A program made the translations under genes and the position numbers. A DNA stretch of 64,000 nt from assembly GCF_016907835.1 (NCBI RefSeq), contig NZ_JAFBCT010000001.1, positions 2,418,001-2,482,000 of the forward strand. Direction: 5' to 3'. Positions 35,535 to 45,110 of the stretch are shown here, piece after piece; position 1 is the stretch's first letter; each line of letters begins with the position of its first letter. The notes beneath the pieces were generated by a model, which did not search any database, was not told the origin of the DNA, and was given only the letters and a program-made list of their open reading frames with translations. This DNA comes from Agromyces cerinus (lineage in GTDB: Bacteria; Actinomycetota; Actinomycetes; Actinomycetales; Microbacteriaceae).

Positions 35535-36866
35535 ATGTCGTTCGACCTGCAGGGATTCCCCGCCGATTCCGCGGCGCTCGCCTCGCTCGCCGCGAGAGGG
35601 CTCGACTATCGCCTCATCGACACGCGCGACCCCGCAGCGGCGGCAGCATGGGTCGAGGCCGACTTGCGGGGGTTCCATCACGCCCGTCCGAAACAGGGCG
35701 AACTCGATTTCGAACGCGGCGTGATCGCCGATCGGCGGGTGCACGGCGTCTACGACTCCACGATCGCCGACCCGACCGTTCCCGTCGCCACCGTCTCGAG
35801 CTGGCCGACGGGGCTCAGCGTGCCCGGTGGGCGCAGTGTCGACGCCTGGGCCGTGAGCTCCGTCACGGTCGCGCCGACGCACCGGCGGCGCGGCATCGCG
35901 AGGGCGCTCATGCTCGCCGAGCTGCAGAACGCGCGTGCCGCGGGCGCCGCGCTCGCGATGCTGACCGCCACCGAGGCGACGATCTACGGCCGCTACGGGT
36001 ACGCTCCGGCGGCGCGCTCGGCGACGGTGTCGGTCGATCGGCGGCGGGTGCACTGGATCGGACCGGATGCCCCGGGCCGCGTGCAGTTCGTCGACGCCGC
36101 GTCCATCCGCGAGGTGGCCCCTGCACTCGCGCGTCGCGCCGTGGCACGCACGCCCGGCGAGATCGATCGCTGGCCCGGCCTGCTCGATCGTGTGCTCGGC
36201 CTGCACGACCCCGACAGCAGTCGTTCCCGGGCACGACGGGTCGTGCGCTACGACGACGAGCGCGGTCAGGCGCAGGGCTTCGCCGTGTTCCACGTGAGCC
36301 GTGAGCCCAACGAACCGGGCGTCGCCGAGTTCGACTTCCTCGCCGCCGCGACCGACGACGCCGAAAGGGCGCTCTGGCGATTCCTCGTCGAGCAGGACTT
36401 CGTGTCGGGCACGCGGGGACTGCTGCGCTCGGTCGACGAGCCGCTCCCCTGGCTCCTCGAAGACCCCCGGGCCGTCTCCTACTCCGAGGTCGTCGACCAC
36501 CTGTGGCTGCGCGTGATCGACCCGGTCACCGCGCTCGCGGCACGGCGCTACAGCGCGCCGGGCCGACTCGCGATCGAGGTCGACGACCCGATCGGCATCG
36601 CGGGCGGGCGCTTCGAGCTCGTCGTCGACGAGGCCGGTCGTGCGGAGGCGACCGCCGTCGCGCAGACGGATGCCGCGGCATCCGTGAAGGGCACTCGCAG
36701 CATCCGGCTCGGGGTGCGCGAGCTCGGCGCGATCTACCTCGGCGGGGTGCATCCGTCGGTGCTCGCACGCGCCGGACGCATCACCGAACTCTCGCCCGGC
36801 TCGATCGCGGCCGCCGACGCCATGTTCGCGGCACAGCGCGCGCCGCACCTCAGCATCTGGTTCTGA
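35535..36866 (+). CDS. Eis-like GNAT N-acetyltransferase with SCP2-like C-terminal domain
   Basis: This 443-residue protein has the Eis domain order: an N-terminal GNAT domain with the acetyl-CoA loop VTVAPTHRRRGIARALM (about 115-131), a second GNAT-like domain, and a C-terminal sterol-carrier-like domain. The last residue is Phe (LSIWF), as in Eis, where the C-terminal carboxylate takes part in catalysis. The conserved Tyr of the first domain is present (IYGRYGYAPA). Eis acetylates aminoglycosides and amines; the natural substrate here is not known. The ATG lies six bases after TACGAT, another likely leaderless start. Confidence 0.9.
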   Translation: MSFDLQGFPADSAALASLAARGLDYRLIDTRDPAAAAAWVEADLRGFHHARPKQGELDFERGVIADRRVHGVYDSTIADPTVPVATVSSWPTGLSVPGGRSVDAWAVSSVTVAPTHRRRGIARALMLAELQNARAAGAALAMLTATEATIYGRYGYAPAARSATVSVDRRRVHWIGPDAPGRVQFVDAASIREVAPALARRAVARTPGEIDRWPGLLDRVLGLHDPDSSRSRARRVVRYDDERGQAQGFAVFHVSREPNEPGVAEFDFLAAATDDAERALWRFLVEQDFVSGTRGLLRSVDEPLPWLLEDPRAVSYSEVVDHLWLRVIDPVTALAARRYSAPGRLAIEVDDPIGIAGGRFELVVDEAGRAEATAVAQTDAAASVKGTRSIRLGVRELGAIYLGGVHPSVLARAGRITELSPGSIAAADAMFAAQRAPHLSIWF

Positions 36867-36879
36867 GACCGACGCGCCG

Positions 36880-37287
36880 TCAGTCGACGATGGCCGCGAT
36901 CGCCTCGATCTCGACGAGCTGGTGTTCCCAGCCGAGCACGGTCACGCCGAGCAGCGTGCTCGGAACGTCATGGGTTCCGAACGCGTCGCGCACGACCTGC
37001 CACACGGCTCCGAGGTCGTCGCGCTGCGATGAGGCGACGAGCACTCGCGTGCTGATGACGTCGTCGATCGTGGCGCCGGCCGCGGCGAGCGCGCGCGTCA
37101 TCGTCTCGATGCACGCCGCCGCCTGACCGACGTAGTCGCCGACCGCGATGGTCGACCCGTCGTCGTCGAGCGGGCACGCGCCCGCGAGGAAGACGAGTCG
37201 CGCCTCCTTCGGGGCGGTCGCGGCGTAGGCGTATTCGGCGACGTCGGAGAGGGTCGAGGCACGGATCAACTGGACGGCGCTGGGCAT
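36880..37287 (-). CDS. Rid/YjgF-family protein
   Basis: This 135-residue trimeric-fold protein has the Rid pattern: VFLAGACPLDDDG, VGDYVGQAAACIETMTRALAAAGATIDDVISTRVLV, and LVEIEAIAAI at the end. Rid proteins hydrolyse reactive enamine/imine intermediates. The Arg in STRVLV occupies a region near the family's catalytic Arg, but whether this member is RidA-like or another subgroup is open. It converges with the Eis-like gene, 13 bases away. Confidence 0.85.
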   Translation of the reverse strand: MPSAVQLIRASTLSDVAEYAYAATAPKEARLVFLAGACPLDDDGSTIAVGDYVGQAAACIETMTRALAAAGATIDDVISTRVLVASSQRDDLGAVWQVVRDAFGTHDVPSTLLGVTVLGWEHQLVEIEAIAAIVD

Positions 37288-37341
37288 CCGATCAGCATGC
37301 CAGAACGCCGGGGCCGTCTGCGCCGCGGGCTCCAGGACGAC

Positions 37342-38472
37342 CTAGATGGTGTCCTGCCGGGGGAAGATGACCTTCTCCACGATGATGATGAGCGACGCCG
37401 CGACGGGGATGGCGACGAGCGCGCCGAGCACCCCGCCGAGGGTGCCGCCTGCCACGGCTGCGATCACGACGAGCGCTCCGGGCACCGCCACCGCGCGACT
37501 CATGATGCGCGGGCTCAGCACGTAGGCCTCGACCTGCATGTAGATCAGGTAGTAGATGGCGGCGGCGAGCGCCGTCTCCGGCGATGCCGCGAACGACACG
37601 AGCGTGATGATGATCGCGCCCGTGAGCGTTCCGACGAGCGGCACGAGCGAGAAGAGGAAGGCGATGAACGCCAGGAGGATGGGCACCGGAGCCCCGATGA
37701 TCGACAGGTAGATGAGGCTCAGCACGCCGTTGATGGTGGCGAGGCCGACCTGGCCCATGACGTAGCGGCCGACGGATCCCGTGATCTCCTCCGACACGTC
37801 TCGGTAGCCGGGGCGGGAGCTCGCCGGCACGAAACGGGCCGCGTAGCGCTTCATCGAGTCGAGCGAGGCGAGGAAGTAGAGGGTCAGGATGAGCACGATC
37901 GTCGCGCCGGTGAAGCCGCCCGCGATGCCAGCGCCCACCGCGAGGAGGCCGCCGCCGAGCGAGCCGAGGTTCGCGGGATCGGCGAGCCAATCGCCCGCGG
38001 ATTCGATCGCGTCCTTGATCGCGTTGCCACTGCCCGTGATGCCGTTGAGCCAGGTCACGAACGGACTGTGCTGCAGATTCGCGACGATGTCGTCCCAGTT
38101 CTCGACGATGTTCGTCGTCTGCTCGATGACGATCGGCACGATCGTGGCGATGAGGCCGACGAAGATGCCGATCACCCCCGCGAAGACGATGAGGATCGCG
38201 ACCCAGCGCGCCATGCCGCGGCGCTGGAGCCAGCTCACGATGGGGTCGAGGCCGAGCGCGAGGAACAGGGCGAGCGCGACGTAGAGGATCACGGTGCCGA
38301 GTTCGCCGACGATGCCGCCGAGGAGCACCGCGAGCAGCACGCCGAGCGCGCCGACGAAGCCGATTCGGAACGCGTTGATCCGCACCTCGGGCGCGCGGGA
38401 GTCGCCGTCGCTCGTGATCTCCGCCGCGGCAGGAGGCGTCGCGGGCACCGGGCGCTTCGTACGGATCCTCAT
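37342..38472 (-). CDS. AI-2E family permease (PF01594)
   Basis: This 376-residue membrane protein has about seven to eight helices: two at the start, a long amphipathic middle (about 85-180), and four to five toward the end. The family signatures are ALFLALGLDPIVSWLQRRG and FLFSLVPLVGTLTGAIII with YVLSPRIMSRAVAVPGALVV. Despite the name, most members export or exchange small solutes or ions; autoinducer export is proven for few. ATG 38472 is chosen; the long upstream extension to 39213 is antisense to the MFS gene. Confidence 0.9.
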   Translation of the reverse strand: MRIRTKRPVPATPPAAAEITSDGDSRAPEVRINAFRIGFVGALGVLLAVLLGGIVGELGTVILYVALALFLALGLDPIVSWLQRRGMARWVAILIVFAGVIGIFVGLIATIVPIVIEQTTNIVENWDDIVANLQHSPFVTWLNGITGSGNAIKDAIESAGDWLADPANLGSLGGGLLAVGAGIAGGFTGATIVLILTLYFLASLDSMKRYAARFVPASSRPGYRDVSEEITGSVGRYVMGQVGLATINGVLSLIYLSIIGAPVPILLAFIAFLFSLVPLVGTLTGAIIITLVSFAASPETALAAAIYYLIYMQVEAYVLSPRIMSRAVAVPGALVVIAAVAGGTLGGVLGALVAIPVAASLIIIVEKVIFPRQDTI

Positions 38473-38619
38473 GAGTCCGAAGGTAGCGCGCGGCGATCCC
38501 GCCGGTCGCACGGCCCGCCCGGCGAGTTCGATCCCATCGGAGCGATGCGGAATGAATCCGGCGCGACGGCGTTGGTGGTACATGGGCCGGTTCCAGCGCG
38601 CCCGCAGACGAGGGGGAAC

Positions 38620-40062
38620 GTGACCGAGACGACTGCCGTGGGATTCCGCTCGGCCAGGGGGCCGGTGCTCATCTCCGTGATGCTGGCCACGGGCCTCATC
38701 GCGATCGACTCCACGATCCTCGCGACCGCGGTGCCGTCGATCGTCGCCGACCTCGGCGGATTCACCCAGTTCCCATGGCTGTTCTCGATCTACCTGCTCG
38801 CCCAAGCGGTCTCGGTGCCGATCTACTCGAAACTCGCCGACACCGTCGGGCGGAAGCCCATCATGCTCATCGGCATCGGCATCTTCCTCGTCGGTTCGGT
38901 GCTCTGCGGCTTCGCGTGGGACATGACCTCGCTCATCGTCTTCCGCGCGATCCAGGGTCTCGGCGCCGGCGCCGTGCTGCCGGTCTCCATCACGATCACC
39001 GGCGACATCTACACGGTGCGCGAGCGCGCCCGGGTACAGGGCTACATCGCGAGCGTCTGGGCGATCTCCTCGGTCGTCGGACCCACGCTCGGCGGACTGT
39101 TCGCCGAGTTCGCGTCGTGGCGCTGGATCTTCTTCGTGAACATCCCGCTCTGCCTCATCGCCGGATGGATGCTCGTTCGCTCGTACCACGAGTCCGTCAC
39201 CCGCGAGAAGCACCGCATCGACTTCGCCGGCGCCACCATGCTCACGATCGCGTCGACCCTGCTGATCCTCGCGGTGCTCGAGGGCGGACAGGCATGGGAG
39301 TGGCTGTCGTGGCAGTCGATCGGCGCGTTCTCGATCGGCGCCCTGCTGCTCGTCGCGTTCGTATTCATCGAACGGCGTGCAGCCGAACCGGTGCTGCCGC
39401 TCTGGGTCTTCTCCCGGCGGCTCATCCTGACGACCTCGCTGATCTCGCTCGGGGTCGGCGCGGTGCTCATCGGGCTGACCTCGTACGTGCCGACCTTCCT
39501 CGAGGCGACGGCCGGCGCCTCACCGCTCGTGTCGGGACTCGCGGTCGCCGCCCTGACGCTCGGCTGGCCGATCGCGGCGAGCCAGGCCGGGCGGCTCTTC
39601 CTCCGCATCGGCTTCCGCAGCACCGCCCTCATCGGCCTGACGATCACCGTGCTCGGCTCTGCGGCACTCGTGGCGGCCTCGATCACGCCGAACGTCTGGA
39701 CCACCGCGATCGCGTGCTTCATCGTGGGTCTCGGCCTCGGCCTCGTGGCCTCGCCGACGCTCATCGCCGCGCAGTCGTCGGTGCCCTGGTCCGAGCGCGG
39801 CGTCGTCACCGGCGCCAACATGTTCCTGCGCTCGATGGGCAGCGCGGTCGGCGTCGCGATCTTCGGGGCGGTGGCGAACGGCGTCATCGCACGGTCGGGG
39901 CTCGGCGAGCACTCCCCCGTCGCGATCCACGGGGCCTCGACCGCCGTGTTCGTGGCGGTGCTCGTCGCGGCGGTCGTCACGATCGCGGGCGGCATCGCGA
40001 TGCCGAGCGCCCATGTCGACGACGTCGAGCACCGACCGGTGGAGGAGCCGGCGAGCGCCTGA
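38620..40062 (+). CDS. DHA2-type MFS drug/proton antiporter
   Basis: This 480-residue transporter has about 14 predicted helices, the DHA2 layout. Helix 1 carries ATGLIAIDSTILATAVPSI (motif D1-like). Motif A is KLADTVGRKPIMLIG. Motif B is VFRAIQGLGAGAVLPVS and motif C VVGPTLGGLFAEFASWRWIFF. It probably exports drugs or other hydrophobic compounds. GTG 38620 follows GAGGGGG and starts the protein just before TM1; the much longer open frame back to 37297 is antisense to the AI-2E gene. No regulator is adjacent. Confidence 0.93.
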   Translation: MTETTAVGFRSARGPVLISVMLATGLIAIDSTILATAVPSIVADLGGFTQFPWLFSIYLLAQAVSVPIYSKLADTVGRKPIMLIGIGIFLVGSVLCGFAWDMTSLIVFRAIQGLGAGAVLPVSITITGDIYTVRERARVQGYIASVWAISSVVGPTLGGLFAEFASWRWIFFVNIPLCLIAGWMLVRSYHESVTREKHRIDFAGATMLTIASTLLILAVLEGGQAWEWLSWQSIGAFSIGALLLVAFVFIERRAAEPVLPLWVFSRRLILTTSLISLGVGAVLIGLTSYVPTFLEATAGASPLVSGLAVAALTLGWPIAASQAGRLFLRIGFRSTALIGLTITVLGSAALVAASITPNVWTTAIACFIVGLGLGLVASPTLIAAQSSVPWSERGVVTGANMFLRSMGSAVGVAIFGAVANGVIARSGLGEHSPVAIHGASTAVFVAVLVAAVVTIAGGIAMPSAHVDDVEHRPVEEPASA

Positions 40063-40111
40063 GCAATACGCTTGGGGTGGGCCGCGGGCGACGCGCCCGA
40101 AGGGGGCTCAC

Positions 40112-42076
40112 ATGTCGACCGGTTCCATCATCCTGGGCGTGATCGGCGTCGCGATCGTGACGATCCTGTTCATGATGCTGCTGGCGGGGATCTCCCGGCG
40201 GTTCCTCGGTGTGCAGGTCGGCACCGGGCGCATCATCGTCGCGGGCATCGTCGCGCTCGGCGCGGAACTCGGGTTCGAGTCTCGCTTCGTCTGGACGGAA
40301 GGCGGGGCGACCCTCGCCCTGGTTCCGATCCAGCTCGGCATCATCGTGCTCGTGGCCATCGGGTTCCTCGTCATCGCCGAACTCATCGTGCCGAGCGGCA
40401 CGATGCCGCGACCCGATCGCTGGATCCCCGACATCAAGCGCACCATCGACCGCGGTCGTCGCTACTCCGAGGTGACCCGCATCGCCGTGCGAAACGGCCT
40501 CGTGCCGTTCAAGCCCGACCGGTCGCACACTCCGGCGGCGGAGCAGGCCCGTCGCGCCCACGCGAAGGCCCTCCGGATCTCCCTCGAAGAGGCGGGCCCG
40601 GTGTTCGTCAAGCTCGGGCAGATGCTCTCCACCCGCACCGAGCTGCTGCCGCAGGAGTACATCACCGAGCTCGAGCGTCTGCAGCAGGCCGTACCGCCCG
40701 CCGCGTGGAACGAGATCGACGAGCTGATGCACGACGAACTCGGCGCGCGAGCCGACGAGGCCTTCGCCGAGTTCGATCCCGAGCTGTTCGCCGCGGCATC
40801 GATCGGCCAGGTGCACCGGGCGCGGCTCGCGTCCGGGCAGCTCGTCGCGGTCAAGGTGCAGCGCCCGGGCATCATTCCGGGCGTCGAGCGCGATCTCGAC
40901 ATCGTGCAGCGACTCGCCCGCAAGCTCGAGAACGAGACCGAATGGGGCCGGTCGCTCGGACTCCGCTCGGTGGCGACGGCGTTCGCCGAGTCGCTCCGCG
41001 CCGAGCTCGACTACCGCTCGGAGGCGGCGAACCTCGCTGCGATCGAGGCGACCCAGGCACGGCACCCCGCGAGCGAACGGCTCACGATCCCGCACTGCTT
41101 CCGGGACCTGTCGACGTCACGCGTGCTGGTCATGGAGTTCATCCCGGGCCGGGCGCTCAGCGACGACGACGGCACGCGCCCCGACGGGGTGCGGAAGGCG
41201 CAGGCGTCACTGCTCTTCCACTCCCTCATCACCCAGGTGATCGACGACGGCGTCTTCCACGCCGACCTGCACCCGGGCAACGTGATGCTGCTCGCGAACG
41301 GCGGCCTCGGCCTCGTCGACTTCGGCTCGGTCGGGCGCCTCGACTCCGAGATGCGCGAACGCATCAGCGAGATCCTGATGGCGTTCTACCGCGGCGACGC
41401 CCGCGCGATGAGCGATGCACTGCTCGGCATGGTCGAGCTGCCCGACGACGTCGACGAGTTCGTGCTGCGACGCGAGATCGGCTCGTTCATGGCAGCCCGA
41501 CTCGGGCCGGGCTCGGCGCTCGACTCGACGATCGTGGCCGACATGACGCGGTTGCTCTCCGAGAACCGGCTCGCGATCCCGCCCGAGCTCGCCTCCGCGT
41601 TCCGCGCGGTCGCCGTCGCCGAGGGCACGCTGCGGGTGCTCGACCCCGGGTTCGACCTGCTGACGGCGGCGAACGCGCTCGCGAAGGGGCGCATCGCCGA
41701 CGCGTTCAATCCGAGCTCGCTGAAGGACGCGGTGGTCGACGAGGTGAGCACGATGCTGCCGATCCTGCGCCGCATGCCCCACCGCTTCGACCAGATCTCG
41801 GGTTCACTCGCGAACGGCCGCCTCAGTGTCAACGTGCGGCTCTTCGCCGATCACCGCGACCGCTCGCTGCTGCGCTCCCTCGTCAACCAGGTCGTGCTCG
41901 CGTTCCTCGCCGGGGTCCTCGGCGTGATGGCCGCGATGCTGTTGATCAGCGATGCGGGCCCGCAGGTCACCGAGACGCTCAGCCTGTTCCAGATCTTCGG
42001 CTACCTGCTCGTGGTGGTGTCGGCGCTGTTCGTGCTGCGGGTGCTGTTCGACGTGTTCCGTCGACGGAACGAGTAG
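40112..42076 (+). CDS. UbiB/ABC1-family atypical kinase with membrane segments
   Basis: This 654-residue protein has two or three N-terminal membrane segments (about 5-25, 40-60, 68-90) and the ABC1/ADCK kinase-like core. The core motifs are VFVKLGQMLSTRTELLP (KxGQ), AASIGQVHRARL, VAVKVQRPG, ELDYRSEAANL, the catalytic HADLHPGN and the metal-binding DFGSVGRL. Two more TM segments lie at the C-terminus. UbiB proteins act as ATPases in quinone or lipid handling. All key residues are present. A strong AAGGGGG ribosome-binding site precedes the ATG. In a menaquinone-using actinobacterium, a quinone or lipid-transport role is likely but unproven. Confidence 0.93.
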   Translation: MSTGSIILGVIGVAIVTILFMMLLAGISRRFLGVQVGTGRIIVAGIVALGAELGFESRFVWTEGGATLALVPIQLGIIVLVAIGFLVIAELIVPSGTMPRPDRWIPDIKRTIDRGRRYSEVTRIAVRNGLVPFKPDRSHTPAAEQARRAHAKALRISLEEAGPVFVKLGQMLSTRTELLPQEYITELERLQQAVPPAAWNEIDELMHDELGARADEAFAEFDPELFAAASIGQVHRARLASGQLVAVKVQRPGIIPGVERDLDIVQRLARKLENETEWGRSLGLRSVATAFAESLRAELDYRSEAANLAAIEATQARHPASERLTIPHCFRDLSTSRVLVMEFIPGRALSDDDGTRPDGVRKAQASLLFHSLITQVIDDGVFHADLHPGNVMLLANGGLGLVDFGSVGRLDSEMRERISEILMAFYRGDARAMSDALLGMVELPDDVDEFVLRREIGSFMAARLGPGSALDSTIVADMTRLLSENRLAIPPELASAFRAVAVAEGTLRVLDPGFDLLTAANALAKGRIADAFNPSSLKDAVVDEVSTMLPILRRMPHRFDQISGSLANGRLSVNVRLFADHRDRSLLRSLVNQVVLAFLAGVLGVMAAMLLISDAGPQVTETLSLFQIFGYLLVVVSALFVLRVLFDVFRRRNE

Positions 42077-42095
42077 ACGGGACCGAGGCGGACCC

Positions 42096-43541
42096 TCACC
42101 CGAGCCCAGACGGCGGCACGACCTCGCCCTCGAGCGTCCGCACCCAGCGGTCGCCGGTCCGACGGAATTCGGCCCGTGTCGTGAACCGGTAGTGGTACGC
42201 CCGGGCGCGGATCCAGCGTGGGGCGGCGCCGTCGAACGGGTCGGTGTCGAGCAGCGCGAGCGTCGGGGCATCCGCTTCGAGCAGTCGCAGCAGGAACACC
42301 TCGAACCACGGCTCCCACATGCGCCCGAGCGGCAGGAACCACATGAGCCAGTCGAGGCGCAGGTGGTACGGCGCCCACTGCCGCGGGATGCGGCGGAGTG
42401 CCCCGGGCTTGCCCTTGAACGCGTACTCGCGCCACTCGACGTCGGGCGAGCCGTCGGGCCGCTCGGCGAGCGTCCCCTCGACGACGATCTCGATGCGCCG
42501 CTTCGTGACCGTGCCGAAGGCGCCGTAAGCGTTCACGAGCATCCAGCGGTTGAACGACGCGTTCATGAGCTGGCGCCGAGAGAGCAGGTTCCTGATCGGC
42601 CAGAAGCTCAGCACGACGAGCAGAGCGGATGCCGCGAGCACCACGGCCGCCCACCAGATCGGCGTCGCCGCGGCATCCGTGCCCGGATCGCTCTGGATCG
42701 CGGGGATCAGCCAGTGCCAGGCGGTGTCGGTGACGGCGGATGCCGCGAGCACGACGGTGATCCAGTTGAGCCACGCGAAGTTGCCGGTGACGATGAGCCA
42801 GAGCTGGGTGAGGATCACGATCGCCGCGGCCGCCGACCCGACCGGCCCCGGCACGAAGAGCAGGAACGGCACGACGAGCTGGGCGAAGTGGTTGCCGAGC
42901 ACCTCGCCGCGGTGGAACCACGCGGGCAGCAGGTGCGCCTGACGGCTGAAGGGGTTCGGCATCGGCTGCGTCTCGTGGTGGTACATGAGGGCGGTGAGGT
43001 CGCGCCACTCGCGCCCGCCGCGGATCTTGATCATGCCAGCCCCGAATTCGAGCCGGAACACGAGCCACCACACGGCGACGATGATCGTGATCGGCGGCGG
43101 CTGGTCGTTCGAGCCGAGGAACGCGACCGTGAAGAGCGCCTCGCAGAGCAGCATCTCCCAGCCGAAGCCGTAGAAGGTCTGGCCGACGTTCACGATCGAG
43201 AGGTACAGGATCCAGAGCGCGAGGAAGACGAGAAGCGGCAGCCACGGCGGACCGAGCTGCGGCAGGCCTGCCACGACGGATGCCGCGAGCACGAGCCCGA
43301 CGACGGCAACGGCGACGAGTCGCCGATCGGTGTACCCCCAGCGGAAGACGCTCGGGCCGCGCAGGCGCGACGCGCGACGCAGCAGCTCGGGCACCGGCAG
43401 CAGGCCGTGCTCGCCGAGGAGCGGCCGGAACTGGTTCAACGTCGAGAGGAAGGCGACGAAGGCGAGCGCGCCGACGCCCCGCTGCAGGATCTGCCGGGCG
43501 ATCTCGTAGTCGTGCGCGTCGAACCACGCGGTCCACTCCAC
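42096..43541 (-). CDS. Lipase maturation factor (LMF1) family membrane protein
   Basis: This 481-residue protein has about ten membrane segments in the first 340 residues and a soluble C-terminal domain. Conserved family stretches are VGQTFYGFGWEMLLCEALF, VWWLVFRLEFGAGMIKIRGG, the YHHETQPMPNPFSR loop, and FNRWMLVNAYGAFGTVTKRRIEI. Eukaryotic LMF1 helps fold secreted lipases in the ER; the bacterial role is not established. It converges with the UbiB-like gene. No lipase gene is close by. Confidence 0.88.
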   Translation of the reverse strand: MEWTAWFDAHDYEIARQILQRGVGALAFVAFLSTLNQFRPLLGEHGLLPVPELLRRASRLRGPSVFRWGYTDRRLVAVAVVGLVLAASVVAGLPQLGPPWLPLLVFLALWILYLSIVNVGQTFYGFGWEMLLCEALFTVAFLGSNDQPPPITIIVAVWWLVFRLEFGAGMIKIRGGREWRDLTALMYHHETQPMPNPFSRQAHLLPAWFHRGEVLGNHFAQLVVPFLLFVPGPVGSAAAAIVILTQLWLIVTGNFAWLNWITVVLAASAVTDTAWHWLIPAIQSDPGTDAAATPIWWAAVVLAASALLVVLSFWPIRNLLSRRQLMNASFNRWMLVNAYGAFGTVTKRRIEIVVEGTLAERPDGSPDVEWREYAFKGKPGALRRIPRQWAPYHLRLDWLMWFLPLGRMWEPWFEVFLLRLLEADAPTLALLDTDPFDGAAPRWIRARAYHYRFTTRAEFRRTGDRWVRTLEGEVVPPSGLG

Positions 43542-43563
43542 GTGCCCACGCTACGCCGCCACA

Positions 43564-43664
43564 TCTTCGCCGGTCGAGTAGGCCGCGACGAAGGAGCAGC
43601 CGTATCGAGACCCCGCACGGAGGCCTCGATACGCTCGCTTCGCTCGCTACTCGACCGGCGAAGA
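43564..43664. repeat. Nested-palindrome intergenic repeat (REP-like)
   Basis: TCTTCGCCGGTCGAGTAG (43564-43581) is perfectly complementary to 43647-43664 (18 bp). Inside it, CGTATCGAG (43601-43609) pairs with CTCGATACG (43625-43633). It also holds the phrase CTCGCTTCGCTCGCTACTCG, which I recognise as a common dispersed intergenic sequence in Microbacteriaceae genomes. It sits between the LMF-like gene and the PYROXD2-like gene, both on the minus strand, and may terminate the latter's transcript. I saw no second full copy in this window. Confidence 0.8.
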
Positions 43665-43669
43665 CGGCG

Positions 43670-45106
43670 TCAGTGCAGGCCGAAGCGCTCCCGCAGGGCG
43701 AGCTTGGCCGCGAACCATCCGTTCATGCCGTGCACGGCGGGGCCCGGGGGCGTCGCGCTCGAGCAGAGGTAGACGCCCTCGACCGGGGTGCGCCACGGCT
43801 TCGGCGAGACGACCGGCCGCTTCAGCAGCTGCGCCATCGTGAGGGCACCCGAGTAGATGTCGCCGCCGACGTAGTTCGCGTTGTACCGGCCGAGTTCGGC
43901 CGCCGAGCTCGCGGCGGAGGCGAGCACGACGTCGCGGAACCCCGGCGCGAAGCGCTCGACCTCGGCGGTGACGAGCTCGGTCGCGTCGAGCGTCGAGCCG
44001 GCGGGCACGTGCGTGTACGCCCACAGCACGTGCTTTCCCGCAGGCGCCCGGCTCGGGTCGGCGACCGTCGGCTGCGTCACGAGCACGTACGGATGCTCCG
44101 CTCCTCCGCCACCCGCGACACCGGGCTGGTAGCCGCGGACCACGGCGTTCTCGGCCGCCGCGATCTCGGCGCGGCTGCCGCCGAGGTGCACGGTGGGCGC
44201 GAGCCGCACCTCGGCATTGCGCCACGGCACCGGGCCGCTCAGCGCGAAGTCGACCTTGGCCACCCCCGAGCCGTAGCGGTAGCGCCGCAGCGCGCGGGCG
44301 TAGCCGCCCGGCAGCGGGGCGCTGAAGAGCAGCTCGGGCGAGGTGTCGAGCAGCACCGCCCGCGACCCCGTGACCTCGGCGAGCGAGGCCACCGGGGCAT
44401 CCGTCACGATCTCGCCGCCGCGCGCCCGGAGCTCGTCGGCGAGCGCATCCGCGATCGCCTGCGAGCCGCCGATCGGCAGGCCCCACCCGACACCGTGCCC
44501 GTGCATGGCGATCAGGAGGCCGGCTCCCGCTGAGGCGAGCGAGGGCATGCCACCCGCCGCATGCGCGACGACGCCGCTGAAGAGGGCCGGCGCGACGTCC
44601 CCGACGAATCGGGTGGTCCACGCCGCGGTGCCCTGTTCGAGCGCCCGCAGGCCGAACTTCAGCGCCGCGACGGGGTCGTGCGGCACGCGCAGCAGCTGCG
44701 AGCCCGTGAAGTCGACGACCCCGCGGCTGCGGGCGACGAGCGGCGCGAGGAGGCTCCGCCAGGCCGCGCCGTCGGCCTCGAGGCCGTCGGCTGTGCGCTC
44801 GAGGTCGCGCCAGGCGATTCCGGCGCGACCGCCACCGAGCGGGTGCGCGTACGAGACCTCGGGCACCACCCAGTCGACGCGGTCGAGGAGGCCGAGCTTT
44901 CGGAACACCGGGGAGGCGAGGCCGGCCGGATGCACCGTCGAGCACACGTCGTGCCGGAATCCGGGCAGGGTGAGCTCGGCGGTGCGCAGGCCCCCGCCGA
45001 TCGTCGGCGCCGCCTCGAGCACCCGCACCGAGAGCCCGGCGCGGGCCGCGACCACCGCCGCGACGAGCCCGTTGGGTCCGCTGCCCACGATCGTGACGTC
45101 GGTCAC
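43670..45106 (-). CDS. PYROXD2/phytoene-desaturase-like FAD oxidoreductase
   Basis: This 478-residue flavoprotein starts with the dinucleotide-binding motif TIVGSGPNGLVAAVVAARAGLSVRVLEAA. It has the CrtI-like signature TIGGGLRTAELTLPGFRHD and ends with VYLCSSATPPGPAVHGMNGWFAAKLAL. No carotenoid genes are nearby, and the N-terminal PNGL is typical of the PYROXD2 group, so a carotenoid role is unlikely. The substrate is unknown. A NUDIX gene ends four bases upstream on the same strand, so they are probably one operon. Confidence 0.87.
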   Translation of the reverse strand: MTDVTIVGSGPNGLVAAVVAARAGLSVRVLEAAPTIGGGLRTAELTLPGFRHDVCSTVHPAGLASPVFRKLGLLDRVDWVVPEVSYAHPLGGGRAGIAWRDLERTADGLEADGAAWRSLLAPLVARSRGVVDFTGSQLLRVPHDPVAALKFGLRALEQGTAAWTTRFVGDVAPALFSGVVAHAAGGMPSLASAGAGLLIAMHGHGVGWGLPIGGSQAIADALADELRARGGEIVTDAPVASLAEVTGSRAVLLDTSPELLFSAPLPGGYARALRRYRYGSGVAKVDFALSGPVPWRNAEVRLAPTVHLGGSRAEIAAAENAVVRGYQPGVAGGGGAEHPYVLVTQPTVADPSRAPAGKHVLWAYTHVPAGSTLDATELVTAEVERFAPGFRDVVLASAASSAAELGRYNANYVGGDIYSGALTMAQLLKRPVVSPKPWRTPVEGVYLCSSATPPGPAVHGMNGWFAAKLALRERFGLH

Positions 45107-45110
45107 GAGC

